Origin: Bordetella parapertussis
GTDB taxonomy: Bacteria > Pseudomonadota > Gammaproteobacteria > Burkholderiales > Burkholderiaceae_C
Direction of reading: 5' to 3'
Assembly (NCBI GenBank): GCA_945888535.1
Contig: CAMDAN010000102.1
Location: 1 to 7,635 of the forward strand
Length of the DNA: 7,635 nt
In this document: piece by piece, positions 1-6,770 of the stretch
How positions within the stretch are numbered: the first letter of the stretch is position 1
Layout of the letters: every line of letters begins with the position of its first letter
Translations under genes and position numbers: made by a program
Notes under the pieces: model-generated
Database searches by the model: none
What the model saw: only the letters and a program-made list of their open reading frames with translations
What the model was told of the DNA's origin: nothing

Positions 1-26
1 GACTCCATCTCACCTGACTCACACCC

Positions 27-503
27 ATGAAAATCGCCAAAGACTCCGCTGTCACACTGCACTACACCGTGCGCAACCCACTGGGTAAAGTTCTCGAAGA
101 GAGCCAAGAACCCATGGCGTATTTGCATGGAGGCTACGGAAACCTCTTCTCTAAAGTGGAGGAGGCTCTTTTAGGGCAAGAGGTGGGCTTCCAAGCGACG
201 ATTGAATTGAGTGCTACCGATGCTTTTGGTGAGCGCGACGAAACATTGCTGCAAACCATTCCTAAAACCCAATTCCCTCCTGGGGTCAAAGTGGGCGGGC
301 AATTGGAAGGCCAAGACTCCCAAGGCCACTCGCGGGCGTTTACTGTGGTCAAGATCAAAGGCGACCAAGTCCAGTTAGATGGCAACCATCCGTTTGCCGG
401 CCAAGCGCTGCAATTTAAAGTGAAGGTCCTGGAGGTTCGCCAAGCCACAGAGGAAGAAGTAGCCCACGGCCATGTCCACGGCGCCCACGGCCATCACCAT
501 TAA
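27..503 (+). CDS. slyD: SlyD-type FKBP peptidyl-prolyl cis-trans isomerase
   Basis: Cytoplasmic proline isomerase and holdase chaperone; family members also bind nickel and other divalent metals through a His-rich tail. The 158-residue protein shows the SlyD plan. A first half-FKBP domain spans about residues 1-69 (HYTVRNPLGKVLEES, then YLHGGYGNLFSKVEEALLGQ, the usual region ahead of the acidic helix). The insert-in-flap chaperone domain spans about 70-125 and ends in the SlyD hallmark DGNHPFAG (118-125). The last FKBP strand, FKVKVLEVRQAT (130-141), follows. The tail at 142-158 has seven histidines but no cysteine, and is shorter than the E. coli SlyD tail (196-residue protein). The ATG at 27 is chosen because MKIAKDSAVTLHYTV is a normal family N-terminus; no clear Shine-Dalgarno is visible in the 26 bases upstream. 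Family assignment is secure. Metal binding is inferred from the tail. Confidence 0.95.
   Translation: MKIAKDSAVTLHYTVRNPLGKVLEESQEPMAYLHGGYGNLFSKVEEALLGQEVGFQATIELSATDAFGERDETLLQTIPKTQFPPGVKVGGQLEGQDSQGHSRAFTVVKIKGDQVQLDGNHPFAGQALQFKVKVLEVRQATEEEVAHGHVHGAHGHHH
462..494 (+). repeat. Tandem 21-bp period encoding the SlyD His tail
   Basis: The 12-mer GCCCACGGCCAT occurs at 462-473 and again at 483-494, exactly 21 bp (seven codons) apart and in frame. It encodes AHGHVHG followed by AHGHHH. This suggests that the metal-binding tail grew by in-frame tandem duplication. The repeats are seen directly; the mechanism is inferred. Confidence 0.7.
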
Positions 504-504
504 G

Positions 505-570
505 AAGGCGTAGTAGTTGATAGTATTTTGCGCCTTAATGTCGTTAAGGGGTAAATTATCCTTTATTTTT
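505..570 (+). promoter_or_regulatory. Competing inverted repeats in the slyD-leuA spacer
   Basis: AAGGCG (505-510) can pair with CGCCTT (531-536), extendable by A-T and G-T pairs to about nine base pairs with a 14-base loop. The overlapping CCTTAA (533-538) can instead pair perfectly with TTAAGG (544-549) across the 5-base loop TGTCG. The AAGG at 546-549 could also pair with CCTT at 560-563, just before the T-rich TATTTTT (564-570). These pairings are mutually exclusive, as in an attenuator, but the stems are short and A-T rich. No Leu-rich leader peptide was found. It may be a weak slyD terminator, a leuA leader element or chance. Confidence 0.3.
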
Positions 571-590
571 AAAAAATGCAACAATATTAT
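562..590 (+). promoter_or_regulatory. Candidate sigma-70 promoter for leuA
   Basis: TATTAT (585-590) matches the -10 consensus at five of six positions. It lies 17 bp downstream of TTTATT (562-567), which matches the -35 consensus at only three positions. Transcription from here would give a leader of roughly 90 bases before leuA. The surrounding 550-620 is strikingly AT-rich compared with the genes, as promoter regions often are, but that also makes chance -10 matches likely; TTTAAT (604-609) is another. Confidence 0.35.
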
Positions 591-678
591 GCCAATTTAT
601 TTATTTAATTGGGATAAATCGCAATAGTCTGCGGGGCAAATAACGCCACAATCAAGTCTTTCATAGCTACTTCGACCT

Positions 679-684
679 GAGAGA
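679..684 (+). promoter_or_regulatory. Ribosome binding site of leuA
   Basis: GAGAGA lies just before CCCC and the ATG at 689. It is a partial Shine-Dalgarno match at slightly short spacing. It is one of the few recognisable ribosome sites in the window and supports the leuA start. Confidence 0.5.
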
Positions 685-688
685 CCCC

Positions 689-2353
689 ATGCTTGCGCAA
701 CCATCTACCAAATACCAGGCTTTTCCCGCGATTCATTTGCCTGACCGCCAGTGGCCCAGCCGCACGATCACCCAGCCACCGATTTGGATGAGTACGGATT
801 TGCGAGACGGCAACCAGTCGCTTTTTGAGCCCATGAACCTTGAGCGCAAGATGCGCATGTTTCGCACCGCCTGCCAAGTCGGATTCAAAGAAATCGAGGT
901 GGGATTTCCCAGTGCTTCGCAGACTGACTTTGATTTCGTCCGAAATTTGGTGGATGGGCAACATATTCCAGACGACGTCACGATTGAAGTCTTAACCCAG
1001 GCCCGTGGTGATTTGGTGCGCCGCACCTTTGCATCCGTCGCCGGCGCTCGCCGCGTGATCGTGCATGTGTATAACGCCACCGCGCCGCTGTTTCGGGATG
1101 TGGTGTTCCAAATGAGCAAGTCACAAGTGTTGGAGTTGGCCTTGGACGCCGTTCGATTGATTCAAAAATTGGCCCATGAGCACCCCCAGACCCAATGGGT
1201 CTTGCAATACAGCCCCGAACTATTTACCTCTACCGAGTTGGAGTTTGCAAAGGAAGTCTGTGATGCAGTGACTGCGCAATGGGGTGCTACCCCGGCCAAC
1301 AAGGTGATTTTGAATTTGCCTGCAACGGTGGAAGTCTCAACGCCTAATATCTATGCAGATCAAATTGAGTGGATGCACCGCAACCTTGCGCGGCGCGACA
1401 GCATTATTTTGAGTCTGCATCCCCACAATGACCGAGGAACGGCGGTTGCCGCTGCCGAGCTTGGCTTAATGGCAGGCGCAGACCGCGTAGAAGGCTGTCT
1501 TTTTGGCAATGGCGAGCGCACCGGCAATGTAGATTTGGTGACTTTGGCCTTGAACCTGTATACCCAAGGCGTCAACCCCGGCTTAGATTTTTCTGACATC
1601 AATGCCGTGGCGCGAACCGTCGAGCATTGCAACCAGTTGCCCATCCATCCTCGCCACCCCTATGTCGGTGATTTGGTTTTTACGGCTTTTAGCGGCTCGC
1701 ACCAAGATGCGATTAAAAAAGGCTTTGCCGCCCTAGATAAAAAGGGGCTTTGGAATGTTCCCTATTTGCCGATTGACCCAGCCGATGTCGGCCGCACCTA
1801 TGACTCCATCATCCGAGTGAACAGCCAATCAGGAAAAGGCGGCGTGGCGTATTTGATGGAAACCGAATTTGGGGTGGTGATGCCTAGGCGTTTGCAGGTG
1901 GAATTCTCGGGTGAAGTCCAAGCCTACACCGATGCGTATGGTGGCGAAATGAGCGCCCAAGACTTGTGGAATTTATTTTCAAAAGCGTACCTTCACACAA
2001 CGCAGCCTCTGAATTTGGTTGAGCATCATTTGATCGATGATGGCCTAGGGATTCGTTTGGTAGTAAACGCCGGCGGGGTGACCCAAACCCTGAGCGGACG
2101 CGGCAATGGCCCGATAGACGCGGCGGTGCATGCGCTTCAAACGCTAGGTATCCATGTCCAAGTGCGAAGTTTTGAAGAGCGTTCGGTTAAAGCCAGTGAG
2201 GACGCAGGCAACGCCCAAGCCTGCGCATTTTTGGAATTGATCCATTCAAAAGGTGCAGGCGTGGAGCGCTTTGGTGTGGGCATGGACACCAACATCGTCA
2301 CAGCATCTATCAAAGCTCTGATCAGTGGCGTGAATCGCTTGGGCTTGGGTTAA
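689..2353 (+). CDS. leuA: 2-isopropylmalate synthase
   Basis: Cytoplasmic enzyme that condenses acetyl-CoA with 2-ketoisovalerate to 2-isopropylmalate, the first committed step of leucine synthesis. The 554-residue protein belongs to the long LeuA class found in many Burkholderiales and actinobacteria. Its (beta/alpha)8 HMGL-like domain covers about residues 30-310, with the catalytic DLRDGNQ at 37-43, metal-binding HPHNDRG at 244-250 and GNGERTGN at 273-280. A linker with the [10 protein letters not shown] stretch (336-345) leads to the C-terminal leucine-sensing dimer domain (about 440-550), containing [12 protein letters not shown] and [20 protein letters not shown]. The regulatory domain is intact, so leucine feedback inhibition is expected from the family. 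The start is supported by the GAGAGA upstream and the typical N-terminus. Its last 32 bp overlap the end of prmC on the opposite strand. Confidence 0.97.
   Translation: MLAQPSTKYQAFPAIHLPDRQWPSRTITQPPIWMSTDLRDGNQSLFEPMNLERKMRMFRTACQVGFKEIEVGFPSASQTDFDFVRNLVDGQHIPDDVTIEVLTQARGDLVRRTFASVAGARRVIVHVYNATAPLFRDVVFQMSKSQVLELALDAVRLIQKLAHEHPQTQWVLQYSPELFTSTELEFAKEVCDAVTAQWGATPANKVILNLPATVEVSTPNIYADQIEWMHRNLARRDSIILSLHPHNDRGTAVAAAELGLMAGADRVEGCLFGNGERTGNVDLVTLALNLYTQGVNPGLDFSDINAVARTVEHCNQLPIHPRHPYVGDLVFTAFSGSHQDAIKKGFAALDKKGLWNVPYLPIDPADVGRTYDSIIRVNSQSGKGGVAYLMETEFGVVMPRRLQVEFSGEVQAYTDAYGGEMSAQDLWNLFSKAYLHTTQPLNLVEHHLIDDGLGIRLVVNAGGVTQTLSGRGNGPIDAAVHALQTLGIHVQVRSFEERSVKASEDAGNAQACAFLELIHSKGAGVERFGVGMDTNIVTASIKALISGVNRLGLG
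2322..2353. other. Convergent overlap of leuA and prmC 3' ends
   Basis: Both reading frames stay open through these 32 bp: leuA stops with TAA at 2351-2353 and prmC stops with TGA on the minus strand at 2324-2322. There is no room for a terminator between the genes, and no hairpin followed by a T-run was seen just beyond either stop. Transcripts from the two sides would therefore be antisense to each other at their 3' ends. Confidence 0.85.
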
Positions 2354-3182
2354 ACCATTGGCCTGCGCTGCAGCGCTCAATCCCTGCCAAATCTCGGCGG
2401 GATTGAACGCTAGAAAAACCGGTGTGAGTTAATAGCGCACGCACCGCGCTTGCCTGATCGAAGCCATGTTCCAAAAGCAGCCAGCCACCGTGTGTGAGTG
2501 CGGTGCTCGCTTGCAGCGTAATCGTGCGCAAATCGTCTAATCCATCGGCCCCGCTGGTTAAGGCTTGCAGAGGTTCGTAGCGTAATTTTTCCAAGTGAGC
2601 GTCTTGATTGGCAATGTAGGGAGGGTTGGAAACGATCAGGTCAAAAACTGCGTTGACAGCGGTGATCCAACTGCCTTGCAGGAAATCCACAACTAAGCCT
2701 AAGCGGATGGCATTATTTTTTGCAACCTCAAGCGCATCTTTACTAAAGTCGAGCGCGTGCATTTGGGTCGTCGGACGGTGCTGCTTCAAAGCCAAAGCGA
2801 TTGCGCCGCTGCCGGTTCCTAGATCGATCACCCGGGCTTGGCTGTCTTTCGGTAAAAGTTCCAAGGCCCACTCCACCAAGGTTTCAGTATCCGGGCGCGG
2901 CACCAGCACGCGGGCATCAACAGCAAAGTCGAGGCCGAAAAATTCTTGGTGCCCCGTGATGTAGGCAAAAGGCTCACCGCTGAGTCGGCGTTGCAGGGTT
3001 GTATCAAAACGGCTTTGAGATGCGGCATCCAATGTGTCGGTGTCATGGCTTAACAACCATGCCCGCTCGGCGCCTGTCCCGCCCAACGGTAAGCGCCCCA
3101 GCGCAAATAAAACCAAAAGCTGGGCGTCAAGCCGCTCTAACCCTTGGGCCATGGCATACGCAATCGCTTGTGTGGTGGTCAC
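2322..3182 (-). CDS. prmC: Peptide chain release factor N5-glutamine methyltransferase
   Basis: Transfers a methyl group from S-adenosylmethionine to the glutamine of the GGQ motif in release factors, raising termination efficiency. The 286-residue protein has the N-terminal helical release-factor-binding domain (about 1-75, with [11 protein letters not shown] and RAWLLSHD). It continues with [15 protein letters not shown] (69-83), [11 protein letters not shown] (94-104), SAM motif [12 protein letters not shown] (120-130) and the catalytic NPPY (186-189). The start is the GTG at 3182-3180, overlapping the prfA TGA as GTGA, so it is probably translated by coupling. An ATG at residue 11 would cut into the helical domain and is less likely. 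After the conserved ER-C region, the final residues, [11 protein letters not shown], lie within the overlap with leuA. Its substrate, RF1, is encoded immediately upstream. Confidence 0.96.
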   Translation of the reverse strand: MTTTQAIAYAMAQGLERLDAQLLVLFALGRLPLGGTGAERAWLLSHDTDTLDAASQSRFDTTLQRRLSGEPFAYITGHQEFFGLDFAVDARVLVPRPDTETLVEWALELLPKDSQARVIDLGTGSGAIALALKQHRPTTQMHALDFSKDALEVAKNNAIRLGLVVDFLQGSWITAVNAVFDLIVSNPPYIANQDAHLEKLRYEPLQALTSGADGLDDLRTITLQASTALTHGGWLLLEHGFDQASAVRALLTHTGFSSVQSRRDLAGIERCSAGQWFNPSPSDSRH

Positions 3183-4276
3183 GCCAATCCCACTTCTAAA
3201 GCGGCGAGTTGCTGGGCTGCTTCATAGGCTTGAAGCGCCTCAACGACATCGCCCAAATCACCTTCCATGATGTTGAGCAATTTGTACAAGGTGAGGTTGA
3301 TGCGGTGATCGGTAAATCGACCTTGGGGAAAGTTGTAAGTCCGGATGCGGTCGCTGCGGTCACCCGTTCCAATCAAACCTTTGCGCTCGGCTGCATCTTT
3401 GGCGGCGCGTTCGCTGCGGTCTTTTTCATGGATACGCGCTGTCAATACTTTCAAAGCCTGCGCTTTGTTGCTGTGCTGGCTGCGTCCATCTTGGCACTCT
3501 GCGACGATGCCGGTGGGTAAGTGGGTAATACGAACGGCAGAGTCGGTTTTGTTGATATGTTGACCGCCCGCGCCGCTGGCGCGGTAGGTGTCAATGCGCA
3601 GATCGGCAGGGTTGATTTGAATGGCGACTGCTTCATCAGGCTCGGCCAGAACAGCAACAGTACACGCGCTGGTATGAATGCGCCCCTGTGTTTCTGTGGC
3701 GGGAACGCGTTGTACGCGGTGGCCGCCAGACTCAAACTTTAAAGCGCCATAAACGTTGTGGCCTTCGATTTGCAAAACCACTTCTTTGTAGCCGCCCAGC
3801 TCACTGGCAGATTCGCTCATGATTTCGGTTTTCCAGCCTTGACTGTCGCAGTAACGGGTGTACATGCGTGCCAAATCGGCTGCAAATAACGCCGATTCGT
3901 CGCCACCAGTTCCTGCGCGGATTTCCACAAACGCATTGCGCGCATCATCAGGATCTTTAGGCAGCAGCATGCGCTGCAACTCCTGCTCTAGTTGTTGCAG
4001 TTCTGAATTGGCGCTGTCAATTTCTTCCTGCGCCATAGCTACCATGTCTGCATCGCCTGACGCACTGACAAGCATATCGGTTGCCGCTGCGTTGTCGGCT
4101 TCTCGGCGCTGAAACCGGTCCCATCGGCTGGCCACGGCGGAGACTTCGGTGTGCTCGCGCGAAAGGGTTAAAAACTGGGCCATGTCTTTCATGATGTCTT
4201 CGCGCGACAGCAAGAACTCAAGTTCGGCAAGCCGATCGGTGTAGCGGGCCAGTTGTTGGCGTAAAAAAAGTTTCAT
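3179..4276 (-). CDS. prfA: Peptide chain release factor 1
   Basis: Recognises UAA and UAG stop codons in the ribosomal A site and triggers peptide release. The 365-residue protein is slightly longer than E. coli RF1 (360). It shows the RF1 codon-recognition tripeptide PAT at 192-194 ([12 protein letters not shown]), which separates it from RF2 with SPF. The catalytic GGQ is at 237-239 within [15 protein letters not shown], followed by the typical [14 protein letters not shown] (262-275). The N-terminal helical domain, with [12 protein letters not shown], is complete. The ATG start at 4276 has no clear Shine-Dalgarno. The gene lies 105 bp after hemA and overlaps prmC by four bases, so prfA and prmC are almost certainly co-transcribed. 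Its own stop is TGA, read by RF2, while the upstream hemA ends in TAG, which only RF1 reads. Confidence 0.98.
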   Translation of the reverse strand: MKLFLRQQLARYTDRLAELEFLLSREDIMKDMAQFLTLSREHTEVSAVASRWDRFQRREADNAAATDMLVSASGDADMVAMAQEEIDSANSELQQLEQELQRMLLPKDPDDARNAFVEIRAGTGGDESALFAADLARMYTRYCDSQGWKTEIMSESASELGGYKEVVLQIEGHNVYGALKFESGGHRVQRVPATETQGRIHTSACTVAVLAEPDEAVAIQINPADLRIDTYRASGAGGQHINKTDSAVRITHLPTGIVAECQDGRSQHSNKAQALKVLTARIHEKDRSERAAKDAAERKGLIGTGDRSDRIRTYNFPQGRFTDHRINLTLYKLLNIMEGDLGDVVEALQAYEAAQQLAALEVGLA

Positions 4277-4302
4277 GGCGAGATTTCAGAAAGAGGGATG
4301 TC

Positions 4303-4365
4303 AAAAATGAAAGTGGCTCACGCGCCCAGCGGGGCCAAAGGGGACGGTTTTGGGCCGTGAGAGCC
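4303..4365 (-). terminator. Hairpin between hemA and prfA, possible terminator or attenuator
   Basis: In the direction of transcription (minus strand), CTCACG (complement of 4356-4361) pairs with CGTGAG (complement of 4317-4322). The stem extends to GCCC/GGGC (4352-4355 with 4324-4327, bulged C4323) and to GG/CC at its base (two-base bulge at 4362-4363), about 12 pairs with a 24-base loop. A second pairing, GGCC plus AAA with TTTGGCC, could compete. Seven bases after the stem comes a run of five T (4307-4303). The bulges and the delayed, short T-run make it an imperfect intrinsic terminator. It may partly uncouple hemA from prfA-prmC or protect mRNA ends. Confidence 0.4.
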
Positions 4366-4381
4366 TATCGATTGACGTCAG

Positions 4382-5641
4382 CTAACGCTCTTTGCGTAAA
4401 AAGAAGTGGGCGATGGCTTGGCTTGCTTTGGTCCGCGCGTCAGTATCGCCGGCATGCAGTTCTGCAAAGGCACCATGCAATATTTTTTGAGTCAAACCTT
4501 TAGCCAGAGATTCCATGACCTCGTCAACCGAGTCACCTTTACTCAGTGCTTTGCGGGCCTTCTGAAGCTCGCCGTGACGCCATGCGTCGGCTTGGGCGTT
4601 AAGTTGTTGGATCAAGGGAACGTTATTGCGTTGGTCGACCCAATGCATAAAACCTTGCACACCCGCATCCACAATCGTCTCGGCTTGGGCAACCGCCGAC
4701 TGCCGGTTGGCCTGGGCGGTTTGAACCACGCTGGCTAAATCATCAACGGTGTAGAGGTAAACATCTTCTAGTGCTTTGACTTCAGCTTCAATGTCTCTTG
4801 GGACAGCCAAATCCACCATAAACATGGGGCGGTGTTTGCGTTTTTTAAGGGCTCGTTCAACGGCGCCTAGTCCGATGATGGGCAGGGTGCTGGCCGTACA
4901 ACTGATAACCGCATCGAATTCGTGGAGACGGTCAGGGAGTTCACTCAAGTGCATCACTTCGCCGCCAAAGCGGCTGGCAAGTTTCTCACCGCGCTCTAAG
5001 GTTCGGTTGGCAATGGTTAACTTCGCAGGATTTTTACTTGCAAAGTGGGTGACGCAAAGCTCAATCATGTCGCCGGCACCCACGAAAAGCACCTTCACCT
5101 GGCTTAAGTCCTCAAACAACTGGGCTGAGAGTCGAACCGCTGCTGCGGCCATGCTGATGGATTGCGCACCAATTTCTGTGGTGGTTCGAACATCTTTGGC
5201 CACTGCAAAGGAGCGCTGAAATAGCTGGGACAAAGTAGCCCCTAATGCGCCCGCGTTCTCTGCGGCTCGAACCGCGTCTTTGAGTTGCCCCAAAATTTGG
5301 GGTTCACCCAAGACCATCGAATCGAGCCCGCTGGCGACGCGAAAGGCATGGCGTGCCGCCTCGTCGTCACTGAGGCTGTAGGTGTGGGCGCGCAGCATGT
5401 GGGTAGAAACGCCACCGGACTGCGCGAGCCAATCGAGCGTACGCTCTTTGTCAGATGCATCACCGGCGCAGTAAATTTCCGTGCGGTTGCAGGTAGAAAC
5501 AATGGCAGCTTCGTGCGCATGGGTGAGCGATTCGCGCAGGGCTTGGAGCTTAGGTGCGAGCTGATCGGAGGCGAAGGAAAACCGGCCGCGCAAGTCCAGC
5601 GGTGCGGTGGTGTGGTTGATTCCTAGTGCCCAAACTGCCAT
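4382..5641 (-). CDS. hemA: Glutamyl-tRNA reductase
   Basis: Reduces the glutamate of charged tRNA-Glu with NADPH to glutamate-1-semialdehyde, the first committed step of tetrapyrrole (haem) synthesis by the C5 route. The 419-residue protein is of normal family length. The catalytic N-terminal domain has ALGINHTTAPLDLR (5-18), the nucleophilic Cys51 in STCNRTEIY (49-57) and GLDSMVLGEPQILGQLK (105-121). The NADPH-binding Rossmann domain shows VLFVGAGDMIEL (184-195, ending in the dinucleotide fold) and VDLAVPRDIE (276-285). The C-terminal helical dimerisation domain covers about 320-419. The ATG at 5641 gives the canonical N-terminus, but no Shine-Dalgarno precedes it: the upstream bases are a C-run (minus strand) directly after a TATAAT. 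It probably heads the hemA-prfA-prmC transcript, perhaps interrupted by the hairpin after its TAG stop. Confidence 0.97.
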   Translation of the reverse strand: MAVWALGINHTTAPLDLRGRFSFASDQLAPKLQALRESLTHAHEAAIVSTCNRTEIYCAGDASDKERTLDWLAQSGGVSTHMLRAHTYSLSDDEAARHAFRVASGLDSMVLGEPQILGQLKDAVRAAENAGALGATLSQLFQRSFAVAKDVRTTTEIGAQSISMAAAAVRLSAQLFEDLSQVKVLFVGAGDMIELCVTHFASKNPAKLTIANRTLERGEKLASRFGGEVMHLSELPDRLHEFDAVISCTASTLPIIGLGAVERALKKRKHRPMFMVDLAVPRDIEAEVKALEDVYLYTVDDLASVVQTAQANRQSAVAQAETIVDAGVQGFMHWVDQRNNVPLIQQLNAQADAWRHGELQKARKALSKGDSVDEVMESLAKGLTQKILHGAFAELHAGDTDARTKASQAIAHFFLRKER

Positions 5642-5652
5642 ATGAAGGGGGG

Positions 5653-5660
5653 ATTATAAA
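5653..5660. promoter_or_regulatory. Overlapping back-to-back -10 elements, hemA and divergent small gene
   Basis: On the minus strand, bases 5658-5653 read TATAAT, a perfect -10 hexamer ending only 11 bases before the hemA ATG. Transcription would begin about 5-6 bases before that codon. On the plus strand, bases 5655-5660 read TATAAA, a five-of-six match that would give the small membrane gene at 5685 a leader of roughly 18 bases. The -35 regions are poor on both sides (TTCTTT at 5681-5676 for hemA). The hexamers are seen; promoter function is inferred. Confidence 0.5.
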
Positions 5661-5684
5661 ATTGTTAGCTCTTAGAAAGAATCC

Positions 5685-5954
5685 ATGGACTTTGTTGATC
5701 TCCTTACCCACACTGCAAACTTTGTAGCGCCGTGTATTTTTGTTGGCTTTTTTATGGCGATGACCGCACCTTGGTTGTTCAAAAAATCGCCACATCGCTA
5801 CACATTACTTACCCGTTCACTCTTGAATTCACTGGCCGCCGTGCTGGCGATGGCAGCGGGCCTGTGGTTTTTTGGCAATGACGGAAAGATGGTGAGCTAC
5901 TTAGGGATGGCGTTGGCAAGCGCCCTCAGCCAGTTGTGGCTTGGCCGACGCTAA
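5685..5954 (+). CDS. Small three-helix membrane protein of unknown function
   Basis: The function is not known to me. The 89-residue product is hydrophobic, with three likely membrane segments: about 11-32 (ANFVAPCIFVGFFMAMTAPWLF), 45-63 (SLLNSLAAVLAMAAGLWFF) and 68-86 (KMVSYLGMALASALSQLWLG). Basic residues cluster in the first loop (KKSPHRYTLLTR) and at the C-terminus (GRR). Together with the single acidic N-terminal stretch, this suggests an inner membrane protein. I believe similar small proteins are encoded divergently next to hemA in other Comamonadaceae, but this is recollection and not something the window proves. The ATG at 5685 is preceded by the purine-rich AGAAAGA (5674-5680), a weak ribosome site. 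The gene is transcribed away from hemA and converges on ugpQ. A non-coding interpretation is unlikely given the coherent membrane pattern. Confidence 0.75.
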   Translation: MDFVDLLTHTANFVAPCIFVGFFMAMTAPWLFKKSPHRYTLLTRSLLNSLAAVLAMAAGLWFFGNDGKMVSYLGMALASALSQLWLGRR

Positions 5955-5990
5955 CGCTTCCCCATTCGCTATCAGGCGACGTTCAGATTT
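5955..5990. other. Short convergent spacer
   Basis: These 36 bp separate the stops of the small membrane gene and ugpQ. A small inverted repeat, TCGC (5966-5969) with GCGA (5976-5979), is followed on the plus strand by ATTTTT that runs into the ugpQ stop. The stem is only four pairs, too weak to call as a terminator, though it could contribute to ending plus-strand transcription. Confidence 0.25.
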
Positions 5991-6770
5991 TTAAACAGCG
6001 TGAGGGTTGAATAAGTCCACCCGGTCGGTGATGATTCCGTCGGTTTTCAGATCTATCAACACTTGGACAGACGCACTGTCGTTGACCGTGTAGCTCAGGG
6101 TTCTGAGTCCTGCCGCTTTTGCTTGGGAAACCGAGGCTTTGTTCCACAAGGTGTAGTTGCAGACGATTGCAATGCATTGCAATCGCAGCGCCGTTTCCAG
6201 CCAACCGTCCCATAAAGTGTGTAAAAGTAGGGCTCTCGGTAGCGCAGGGGCTTGCGCCATAGCGCCTTCGAGAGCGTCAACTTCAAAGGAGCTGAGCAAA
6301 GGGGCAACGGGAGCTTTTTGCCAAAGTTGAGCTGCATGTTGTGCAACGACTTTGCCTGTCTGCAGGCCTGTCCCTGTGGTTGGCTTTACCTCGATATTGA
6401 GACAGCAGCCGTTGGCAATGCAAAAACGGGAAATGTTTTCTAAACTTGGCAGTGGTTCCCCGAAGTAAGTTGTGCTGTGCCAGCTGCCGGCGTCTTGTTG
6501 GGCTAAGTCGCTCCACGCATTGTGACCCGCGATGGGTTGGAGTCTTAAGGCATCAGGGCAGGTTCGGGCTAAGGTGTCATCGTGCAATAAAAAAGGAACG
6601 CCGTCGCTGCTGAGCTTGACGTCACATTCAAACATTCGGTAGCCATGTGTTTGCCCCAAGCGAAAGGCCGCCAAGGTGTTTTCTGGGGCCAAGGTGCCTG
6701 CGCCACGGTGCGCGATCCAGCGCGGGTAGGGCCAGTCTGGGAGGGAGAGGAGGCGGTCATGGGCAGTCAT
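5991..6770 (-). CDS. ugpQ: Glycerophosphodiester phosphodiesterase (cytoplasmic UgpQ type)
   Basis: Hydrolyses glycerophosphodiesters from phospholipid turnover to glycerol-3-phosphate and an alcohol. From the ATG at 6770 the protein has 259 residues, close to E. coli UgpQ (247), with no signal peptide, so it should act in the cytoplasm. Motifs counted from this start: WIAHRGAGTLAPENTLAAF (18-36) with catalytic His21-Arg22 and Glu30; FECDVKLSSDGVPFLLHDDTL (47-67) with metal ligands Glu48 and Asp50 and second catalytic His63; NIEVKP (125-130); and the C-terminal TDGIITDRVDLF. The frame stays open upstream to a GTG at 6806, which would add 12 residues (MSIHGDRVKYSP). I prefer the ATG because the family motif normally begins soon after the start. 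Neither start has a clear Shine-Dalgarno. No ugp transporter genes are adjacent, so its substrate supply is not shown. Confidence 0.93.
   Translation of the reverse strand: MTAHDRLLSLPDWPYPRWIAHRGAGTLAPENTLAAFRLGQTHGYRMFECDVKLSSDGVPFLLHDDTLARTCPDALRLQPIAGHNAWSDLAQQDAGSWHSTTYFGEPLPSLENISRFCIANGCCLNIEVKPTTGTGLQTGKVVAQHAAQLWQKAPVAPLLSSFEVDALEGAMAQAPALPRALLLHTLWDGWLETALRLQCIAIVCNYTLWNKASVSQAKAAGLRTLSYTVNDSASVQVLIDLKTDGIITDRVDLFNPHAV

Noticed and set aside
538..627. A 29-codon frame upstream of leuA that might be a leader peptide (MSLRGKLSFIFKK...)
   Set aside because: It has only a few leucine codons, no Shine-Dalgarno before its ATG, and AT-rich composition that gives open frames by chance.
605..964. 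A minus-strand open frame covering the leuA leader and 5' end
   Set aside because: It lies mostly antisense to well-conserved leuA codons and its translation shows no recognisable domain.
3034..3270. A plus-strand open frame antisense to the prfA-prmC junction
   Set aside because: It overlaps two clearly conserved genes and reads as low-complexity basic sequence, typical of an antisense shadow.
4299..4304. A perfect TTGACA on the minus strand upstream of prfA, suggesting an internal promoter
   Set aside because: At normal spacing the -10 would fall on the prfA start codon (TCGCCA), which does not resemble TATAAT.
4373..4380. The palindrome TGACGTCA just after the hemA stop, near ATCGAT
   Set aside because: A single 8-bp palindrome in a terminal intergenic position, with no second site or conserved context; expected by chance.
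5285..5626. A plus-strand open frame antisense to the hemA N-terminal domain
   Set aside because: The opposite strand encodes the catalytic Cys51 region of GluTR; the frame has no family features of its own.
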